From the NCBI GenBank assembly GCA_040255445.1, contig JBDZUZ010000125.1, forward strand, positions 1-11,553: DNA of 11,553 nt, given 5' to 3'. A program made the position numbers and the translations under genes. The stretch is from JBDZUZ01 sp040255445 (GTDB taxonomy: Bacteria > Planctomycetota > Phycisphaerae > Phycisphaerales > UBA1924). Positions within the stretch are counted from its first letter, which is position 1. The number at the start of each line of letters is the position of its first letter. The notes beneath the pieces were generated by a model. That model was not told where the DNA came from. It saw nothing but the letters and a program-made list of their open reading frames with translations, and searched no databases. Positions 6,468 to 11,553 of the stretch are shown here, piece by piece.

Positions 6468-7187
6468 ATGCCAGACCCGCGTCCCATCCTCGCGATCGAA
6501 ACCAGCAACCCCTCTGCGTGGACGCCGCAGACGGCGGTCCGTCCGGGCGTGGGGGTGGGGCGGCTCACCGACGCCGGGTGGGAGGTGCTCGCGACCGAGC
6601 CCGTCGATCCCACACGCCGGCACGACGACGATCTTGTCCCGGCGATCGCGCGGGCCTGCGACCGGGCAGGTGTCCGGGCTGCCGGCTTGGGCGGGGTGGC
6701 GGTGTCGGTCGGCCCCGGCGGGTATACGGCGGTGAGGCTGGCGGTGACGGTGGCGCGGATGATCGCCGAGGCGGGCGGCGCGATGTGCCTGCCCGTCCCC
6801 TCCGCGGCGGTGGTCGCTCTGCGCCGCTCGCCGCCGGGGGAGCCCGCGGCGATCGCGCTGGCTTCGAAAGGGTCGACGGCGTTCGTGACGGTGGTGGGGG
6901 TCGATGAACCACACGAACCGGGGATCATCGACGCCGCGGGGCTGGATGGGCTGCACGCGCTCGGCGTGCGGCGGCTGGTGGTGGATCGGTTCGTGCCGCC
7001 CGCGTTGCGGGAGCGGGCCGAGACGCTCGGCTGGGCGATCGAGCCGCCGGTCTTTGATCCGGTCGCCTGTCTTGAGGCTTCGGTCGGGATCGCGCCGGTC
7101 GATCCGGTGGCGCTGGCCCCGATGTATCCCCGGGAGCCGGAGGCGGTTACCAAGTGGCGGGCCCTGCACGGCGATGGCGGTCGGTGA
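6468..7187 (+). CDS. tsaB: tRNA threonylcarbamoyladenosine biosynthesis protein TsaB
   Basis: 239 residues, normal for TsaB, an ASKHA-fold partner that pairs with TsaD (and TsaE) to place threonylcarbamoyl on A37 of ANN-decoding tRNAs in the cytoplasm. Family features seen: LAIETSNPS (8-16), the first beta hairpin of the fold; RHDDDLVPAI (51-60), matching the H(S/D)xxLxPxI block; VGPGGYTAVRLAVTVA (81-96), corresponding to the GPGSFTGLR signature; and the end block PMYPREPEAVTKW (218-230). The N-terminal segment between the ETS strand and the next strand is Pro/Val-rich and longer than I expect, and the signature has GGY instead of GSF, so this is a divergent member. No Shine-Dalgarno sequence is seen before the ATG. 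The product is essential in most bacteria; its place here next to signalling genes is probably incidental. Confidence 0.9.
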   Translation: MPDPRPILAIETSNPSAWTPQTAVRPGVGVGRLTDAGWEVLATEPVDPTRRHDDDLVPAIARACDRAGVRAAGLGGVAVSVGPGGYTAVRLAVTVARMIAEAGGAMCLPVPSAAVVALRRSPPGEPAAIALASKGSTAFVTVVGVDEPHEPGIIDAAGLDGLHALGVRRLVVDRFVPPALRERAETLGWAIEPPVFDPVACLEASVGIAPVDPVALAPMYPREPEAVTKWRALHGDGGR

Positions 7188-7376
7188 GGAGGAGGGGGTC
7201 TGTCCCTGGTTTCGCGGCCGCGGCGGCTGGCGGGTGTGAAGTTGGACCGTTTAGGCGTCGATAGCCACGCGTAACAGCAAGGAAAGCTGGGCAACCCGGG
7301 TAAGGGTGCCCGGCGGTCGCGGCGTGCGCGGGTTCGGACTCGCGGACGGCCGATCGCTCTCGCGGGGGCTCTGGAC
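7188..7376 (+). other. Leader region of the response regulator gene with a candidate RNA fold
   Basis: A 189-bp gap. CAGC (7275-7278) and GCTG (7286-7289) can close a loop AAGGAAA. An overlapping stronger stem joins 7287-7297 to 7304-7313 (about ten pairs, one bulged A at 7293, six-base loop GGGTAA). The two folds share bases 7287-7289, so they compete. No T tract follows, so a terminator is unlikely. I could not match the segment to a riboswitch class from memory. No convincing promoter pair was found: TTGGAC at 7242-7247 lacks a proper -10. Confidence 0.4.
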
Positions 7377-7997
7377 ATGGCCGACGACCTTTCTCAACAG
7401 GACATCGCGCAGAAGCGCGTCTTCACCACCGGCGAGGCCGCGGCGATCTGCAAGGTCAGCCAGCAGACGATCATCCGCTGCTTCGATTCGGGGCGGCTGA
7501 CGGGCTTCCGCGTGCCGGGCTCGAAGTTCAGAAGGATTCCGCGCGAGGAATTGATCCGCTTCATGCGGGCCAACTCGATCCCGCTCTCGGCGATCGAGGG
7601 CGGCCGCAAGCGCGTGCTGGTCGTTGATGATGATCCGGCGATCGTCGAGCTCTTCGTCGACCTGTTCGCCAAGGACGACCGCTTCGAGGTCAAGACCGCG
7701 GGCAACGGCTACGACGCCGGCCTGCTCACGGCCTCGTGGAAGCCGCAGCTCATCATCCTCGACTACATGCTGCCGGACATCAACGGCAACATCGTGTGCC
7801 AGCGCGTCCGCGAGAACGAGGATCTCGCGGAGTGCAAGGTGCTGATCGTCAGCGGTGTCGTGAATCAGCGCGATGTCGACACGCTGATCGGCGCGGGCGC
7901 CAACGGGTTCCTCAAGAAGCCGTTCAACATCGATGACCTGATGGGCCGGATCCAGGACCTCTTGGAGATGGAGTCGGCGGTGAACGGGCAGGGCTGA
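7377..7997 (+). CDS. Response regulator: N-terminal excisionase/MerR-like HTH plus C-terminal receiver
   Basis: 206 residues. Residues 15-66 form a small winged helix-turn-helix of the excisionase (HTH_17) type: FTTGEAAAICKVSQQTIIRC, then SGRLTGFRVPG and the basic wing RRIPREELIRFM. Residues 78-196 are a complete receiver domain: acidic triad D84-D86 after RVLVV, phosphoacceptor D129 in IILDYMLPD, switch residue S159, and K181 in FLKKPF. It should therefore be phosphorylated and bind DNA. The output-first domain order is the reverse of OmpR- or NarL-type regulators. The histidine kinase gene starts 50 bp downstream on the same strand, making it the likely partner and the pair probably one operon. 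The ATG at 7377 has no strong ribosome-binding site. The target genes cannot be told from sequence. Confidence 0.93.
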   Translation: MADDLSQQDIAQKRVFTTGEAAAICKVSQQTIIRCFDSGRLTGFRVPGSKFRRIPREELIRFMRANSIPLSAIEGGRKRVLVVDDDPAIVELFVDLFAKDDRFEVKTAGNGYDAGLLTASWKPQLIILDYMLPDINGNIVCQRVRENEDLAECKVLIVSGVVNQRDVDTLIGAGANGFLKKPFNIDDLMGRIQDLLEMESAVNGQG

Positions 7998-8047
7998 TGC
8001 GGTCCTGCGCGTGAGCCCGCCGGGGTTGAGGGGGAACCGAAGCGCCG

Positions 8048-10426
8048 ATGAGCAGCCCCAGCGATCCAGTCAAGACGCGGCAGATCGAGCTGGTGCTCGA
8101 GGGGCTCGACACGCTCCCGACGCTCTCGCCGATCGCGACGCGCCTGTTGTCACTCGGATCGACCGACACCGTCGAAATCGATGAGATCGTCGATGTGATC
8201 GAGGTCGATCCCGCGCTCTCGACGCGGATCCTGGGTCTGTGCCGGCGGTCAGATCGGGGCGCCAGCAGCAAGATCACGACGGTCCGCCGTGCGGTGATCA
8301 TGCTCGGTATCGATGCGGTGCGCTCGGCGGTGCTGAGTGTGAGCGTCTACGACGTGATGAGCCGCGACCGCGAGGGGCGGAAGGCGCTTGATGACAAGGT
8401 CGCCGCGGCGATCTCGCTGGGCGACACGGTCGCCGACGGCCCGGCGTTCGACCGGCGGGGCTTCTGGAAGCACGCGGTAGCGGTGGCGTGCGCGGCGGAG
8501 CTCATGGCGGCGATGGAGCCCAAGCTCGGCATCGCGCCCGATGAGGCGTTCCTCGCCGGGCTGCTGCACGACCTGGGCCGGATGGTGCTCGACTACATCC
8601 TGCCGATGTCGTACGACCGCGTGCTGCGGGGCGCCGAGCGGGGGGCGAGCGACACATCGGGGCTCGAGCGACAGATCATCGGGATCGATCACCACGCGGC
8701 GGGCCGGCGCGTCGCCGAGCAGTGGCGTCTGCCCGAGGCGGTGCGCGATGCGATGCTGCATTACGCGACGCCCGCAGCGCTGCTCCCCGCGGTGAAGCAC
8801 CGCAACCTGATCGCGGTCGTCGGCGTGGCGAAGGCGTTGTGCCGGCGGCTGCACCTGGGCTGGTGCGGCGACTTTGGCATGGCGCCCGATCCCGAGCGGC
8901 TGTGGGCCGAGGCGGGCCTGCCGCGGACCGGGCCGCAGGCGCTGATCCCCGCGCTCAACGAGGCGGTGCGGCACCGGCTCGAGGTGCTGGGGCTCTACGC
9001 ACCGGCGTCTCCTTCGCTGCTGCTCGAATCCGTGGCAAACGCGAACCGGCAGTTGAGCCGGATGAACACGACGCTCAACGACCGCGCAGCGCTGGCGCAG
9101 TCGCAGGCGAAGGTGCTGGACAATCTCGCTGAATTCCTGGTACAGCCGGCGCGGTGGAGCACGCTCTTGCGGGCGGCGGATGCCGTGCTGGACTCGGCGA
9201 ATGCCGCGCTCGCGGGCGGGTTCCAGGCGCTGCTGGTGCAGGAAGGGCCCGGCGAGCCGTGGCAACTGCTGCGCCGCCGGACGGACAGCGACAGCGCGCA
9301 CTCGCGTGTGCTCGATCAGCCGCCGTCGCACGCCGATCAGCTCTTCGAACTCGTGCAGCCCAAGCCGCTGAGCCTCTCCGTGCTGGGCCTGCTCCCCTGG
9401 CTGACCGATGGCCTCAGCGAGATGGGTGATGACGGCGGCGATCCGGTGCCCGACCTGCGGACGCTGCGGCTCATCCCGCTGGTCAACGCTTCGCGGGAGT
9501 TGGGCGAGGGGGCCTGCGCGCTGCTCATCACCGACCGGGAGCCGGAGAGCGCGGGGCTCAAGCAGCAGCGGCTCGCCGCGCTCACGCACGCCTGGGGCAT
9601 CGCGCTGGCGGCATCGATCCTGCGGGAGCGGGAGCGGCGGCAGACCGAGCTCGCGGCGGATGCGGCCCGCTCGCTCCGCGAGGCCGAGATGCGGCTGGCG
9701 GATCGCGAATCGATGGCGCGGCTGGGCGAGATGACCTCCGGCGCAGCGCACGAGATGAACAACCCGCTCACGATCATCAGCGGGCGGGCGCAGCTGCTCG
9801 CTTCGCGGCTGACGGACCAGCGCGACCGTGATGCGGCGCAGGCGATCGTGCAGTCGGCCCGCGACCTGACGGGGCTCATCACGACGCTGCACCTGATCGC
9901 CGAGCCCTCGCTCCCTTCGCCCAAGGTTGTGTCGCTCGCCGCGGTGGTGCGTGATGCGGCGATGGCCGCGGCGCGGCGCGCCGGCCGCGACGACCATGAG
10001 GACCCGCCCGTTGACCTGGACCTGGATCAGGCGCCGACGGCGGTCGAACTCGATCCCGATGCGCTCGTGGGCATCCTCGTCGAACTGCTGACCAACGCCT
10101 TCGAGGCGGATCCCGACAAACGACTCCTGGTGGTGGCGACGATCGACCGCGAGGACCGGCTGTGCCTGTGCGTGCGTGATCAGGGGCCGGGGATGTCGCC
10201 CCACACGATGCGGCATGCCTTCGACCCCTTCTTCAGTGTGAAGCCGGCGGGTCGGCAGCGGGGGCTGGGTCTGACCAAGGCGCGGCGGCTGGCCGAATCG
10301 ATCGATGCGCAGATTTCGCTCGACAGCGCTCCCGGCCGCGGCACGCTCGCGACCTTGGTGATCGGCCGGTGGCGCCCGGCAGCGGATGCGGGGGCGGATA
10401 CCGGGTCGATCGCGGACGCGGCGTAA
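8048..10426 (+). CDS. Soluble HDOD - GAF-like - histidine kinase
   Basis: 792 residues with no membrane segment, hence a cytoplasmic sensor. Residues about 15-260 are an HDOD domain: DTLPTLSPIA (21-30), DPALSTRIL (54-62), FWKHAVAVA (139-147), GLLHDLGRMVLD (171-182) with H174-D175, and IDHHAAGRRVAEQWRLP (213-229). The His and Asp positions that bind metal in HD hydrolases are partly kept. Residues about 345-525 are a poorly conserved, GAF-like region, possibly the signal pocket. A coiled coil (526-556) leads to the HisKA H-box, GAAHEMNNPL with phosphoacceptor H568. The HATPase part has the N box ELLTNAFEA (N683), the G1 box DQGPGM (711-716), the F box FDPFF and the G2 box GRQRGLGL (735-742). 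All catalytic boxes are intact. Transcribed with the response regulator just upstream. Weak Shine-Dalgarno GAGGGGG about 13 nt before the ATG. Confidence 0.93.
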   Translation: MSSPSDPVKTRQIELVLEGLDTLPTLSPIATRLLSLGSTDTVEIDEIVDVIEVDPALSTRILGLCRRSDRGASSKITTVRRAVIMLGIDAVRSAVLSVSVYDVMSRDREGRKALDDKVAAAISLGDTVADGPAFDRRGFWKHAVAVACAAELMAAMEPKLGIAPDEAFLAGLLHDLGRMVLDYILPMSYDRVLRGAERGASDTSGLERQIIGIDHHAAGRRVAEQWRLPEAVRDAMLHYATPAALLPAVKHRNLIAVVGVAKALCRRLHLGWCGDFGMAPDPERLWAEAGLPRTGPQALIPALNEAVRHRLEVLGLYAPASPSLLLESVANANRQLSRMNTTLNDRAALAQSQAKVLDNLAEFLVQPARWSTLLRAADAVLDSANAALAGGFQALLVQEGPGEPWQLLRRRTDSDSAHSRVLDQPPSHADQLFELVQPKPLSLSVLGLLPWLTDGLSEMGDDGGDPVPDLRTLRLIPLVNASRELGEGACALLITDREPESAGLKQQRLAALTHAWGIALAASILRERERRQTELAADAARSLREAEMRLADRESMARLGEMTSGAAHEMNNPLTIISGRAQLLASRLTDQRDRDAAQAIVQSARDLTGLITTLHLIAEPSLPSPKVVSLAAVVRDAAMAAARRAGRDDHEDPPVDLDLDQAPTAVELDPDALVGILVELLTNAFEADPDKRLLVVATIDREDRLCLCVRDQGPGMSPHTMRHAFDPFFSVKPAGRQRGLGLTKARRLAESIDAQISLDSAPGRGTLATLVIGRWRPAADAGADTGSIADAA

Positions 10427-10440
10427 CGGACTTTCTTGTC

Positions 10441-10459
10441 CCGGGCTGAATCGGCCCGG
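10441..10459. terminator. Hairpin after the histidine kinase gene
   Basis: CCGGGC (10441-10446) and GCCCGG (10454-10459) form a six-pair GC stem with a seven-base loop, starting 15 bp after the kinase stop codon. No T run follows, so it is a weak terminator candidate or only an mRNA 3' stabiliser. Confidence 0.35.
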
Positions 10460-10517
10460 TCGGACGGTCGATGCATCCGGCAGAGTTCGCCTACACGGCA
10501 TAAACCGACCACACATC

Positions 10518-10538
10518 CCGGCGGCCCAGCGCCGCCGG
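10518..10538 (+). promoter_or_regulatory. Very stable hairpin just upstream of the last gene
   Basis: CCGGCGGC (10518-10525), loop CCAGC, GCCGCCGG (10531-10538): eight perfect GC pairs ending 21 nt before the ATG at 10560. A purine-rich stretch GAGAAGAG lies between the stem and the start and may be the ribosome-binding site. The stem could limit read-through from the kinase gene or shape translation; there is no T tract. Confidence 0.5.
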
Positions 10539-10559
10539 TCAGACTTCGAGAAGAGCACC

Positions 10560-11553
10560 ATGCCACGACGCAAGGCCACAGTGGGCAGCGAGCAGGCGGA
10601 TCAGCAGGCGGCGGCGCCGGCGGCGACCGCCGCGGGGCCCCGGCTTCTGCTGGTGGCTCCGACGCGGAAGCGGATCGAGCAGATGGCGCTCGCGGCGGGC
10701 GGAGCTTTCGAGATCCACACCGCGCACCGGGCCGAAGAGGCGACCACGATCGCTGACTCCAAGGCCTTCGACGCCGCGGTCGTCTGGACCGACTCGGGTC
10801 AGTCGATGCACGACTGCCTCGCGGAGATCGCGCGTCGGCACCCGACGTTGACGGTCGTCGCCGCTTCCGAACAGACCGATGTCGAGCTCTTCGTCCGCGC
10901 GGTCCGCGCCGGCGCGGCCGATGTGCTGCGTCTGGGCGACGCCGCGGAGTGGAACGCCAGGATTACCGCCGCGGCGGCCCGTACGGCCGCATCGCGTGAC
11001 CGGGCGGGGCGGGACCGCGATCGGGTGCGTCGCCTGCGGGCCTCGTGCACGCGGCTGGCCGCGTCGCGGCACGAACTCATGACGCAGTTCGGCCGCCTCT
11101 GCGGCGACTTCGCGAAAGTGTGCAAGGACATGGCGTCGGAGCGGCACCTGGTCGCGATCCGGGCCGAGTTCGAGGCGATCGTGCGGCAGGAGCTCGAGCT
11201 CGAGAGCCTGCTGCGGACGATTCTCGAGTACGCGCTGCGGAAGACGGGCCCGACCAACGCGGCGATCTTCCTGCCCTCATCGACGGGTGACTTCTCGCTG
11301 GGGGCGTACGCCAACTATGACTGCCCGCGTGAATCGGCCGAGTCGATGCTGGATCAGCTCTGCGGCGTGGTGGCAGCGCCGTATGCCGAGACGGATGGCG
11401 TCGATCTGCTCCGGAGCGCCAAGGACATCGAGGATGTGTTCGGTGATGAGGCCCCGTGGCTGGAGAACTCGACCGTCGCTGTCTTCTCCTGCTGGGCCAA
11501 CGGCGAGTGCCTCGCGGTGGTCACACTCTTCCGCGATCGTCAGGTGCCGTTCA
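10560..11553 (+). CDS. Pseudo-receiver plus coiled coil plus GAF-like signalling protein (3' end outside window)
   Basis: 331 codons are visible without a stop. Residues about 27-140 follow the receiver fold: strand RLLLVA, strand FEIHTA, AAVVW, LTVVAAS and the AVRAGAADVLRL helix-strand pair. The active site is gone, however: the acidic pair after strand 1 is replaced by A-P-T (33-35), the phosphoacceptor position is W76 (D71-AAVV-W76), and the conserved Lys is replaced near R124. Residues about 141-215 are charged and helical, a likely coiled coil. From about 216 a GAF-like domain begins (SLLRTILEYALRKTGPTNAA, then AIFLPSSTGDFSLGAY). The output domain, if any, lies beyond the window. It follows the kinase gene by 133 bp on the same strand and may belong to the same signalling pathway. 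An Ala/Gln-rich low-complexity start (11-26) precedes the fold. The start ATG is the only good one. Confidence 0.85.
   Translation, partial: MPRRKATVGSEQADQQAAAPAATAAGPRLLLVAPTRKRIEQMALAAGGAFEIHTAHRAEEATTIADSKAFDAAVVWTDSGQSMHDCLAEIARRHPTLTVVAASEQTDVELFVRAVRAGAADVLRLGDAAEWNARITAAAARTAASRDRAGRDRDRVRRLRASCTRLAASRHELMTQFGRLCGDFAKVCKDMASERHLVAIRAEFEAIVRQELELESLLRTILEYALRKTGPTNAAIFLPSSTGDFSLGAYANYDCPRESAESMLDQLCGVVAAPYAETDGVDLLRSAKDIEDVFGDEAPWLENSTVAVFSCWANGECLAVVTLFRDRQVPF

Noticed and set aside
636..6860. Repeated GCGATCGC octamers (at least six in the window), resembling the cyanobacterial HIP1 sequence
   Set aside because: Most lie in coding sequence in contexts such as GCG ATC GCG (Ala-Ile-Ala), which favoured codons explain. 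The other genes do not suggest a cyanobacterium.
6318..7169. Long minus-strand frame upstream of the outer-membrane protein
   Set aside because: It is antisense to tsaB and low-complexity. A signal peptide and a strong ribosome-binding site mark the true start at 6317.
7261..7320. c-di-GMP-I riboswitch in the response regulator leader
   Set aside because: PilZ and HDOD genes nearby made this attractive, and GC-rich stems with purine loops are present. The conserved GGGCAAACC receptor, GAAA tetraloop and GACGCAAAGCC blocks cannot be aligned, so I do not call it.
8249..10579. 776-codon minus-strand open frame opposite the histidine kinase
   Set aside because: The kinase frame has all domain motifs. 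The antisense peptide is rich in Arg, His, Pro and Gln, as expected from mirrored GC-biased codons.

Overview
The window is high-GC bacterial DNA, densely coding on both strands, with no rRNA, tRNA, CRISPR array, phage gene or transposase that I can see. The gene content suggests a didermic, free-living bacterium, most plausibly a planctomycete (Phycisphaerae-like). The clues are a signal-peptide beta-barrel protein ending in Arg-Phe, a response regulator whose DNA-binding domain precedes its receiver, a soluble HDOD-histidine kinase fusion, a PilZ protein, and weak or absent Shine-Dalgarno sequences at most starts. The taxonomic call is an inference from style, not from a marker gene.

Region 1 (1-3314) is a surface-carbohydrate neighbourhood. 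The 3' end of an unidentified gene overlaps by 4 bp a GT-B glycosyltransferase (183-1736), which carries an extra C-terminal Rossmann-like module. A GT-A family 2 glycosyltransferase (2846-1776, minus) converges on it. It is divergent from a small PilZ-type protein (2979-3314), a putative c-di-GMP receptor.

Region 2 (3315-5471) is housekeeping. It holds quinolinate synthase nadA, possibly leaderless, and a convergent HU/IHF-family DNA-binding protein. Between them lies a roughly 100-bp inverted pair of degenerate heptanucleotide arrays. This is the most unusual non-coding signal in the window. HU has a recognisable sigma70-type promoter about 220 bp upstream, so it should have a long structured leader.

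Region 3 (5472-7187) has an outer-membrane beta-barrel gene (minus) divergent from tsaB, whose product helps make the universal t6A tRNA modification.

Region 4 (7188-11553) is a cytoplasmic signalling cluster read left to right. After a leader with a candidate RNA fold come an HTH-receiver response regulator, an HDOD-GAF-like-histidine kinase of 792 residues, and a protein with a degenerate, probably non-phosphorylatable receiver plus coiled coil and GAF-like domain that runs off the window. Kinase and regulator adjacency suggests a cognate phosphorelay pair. The third protein may read the same signal without phosphorylation.
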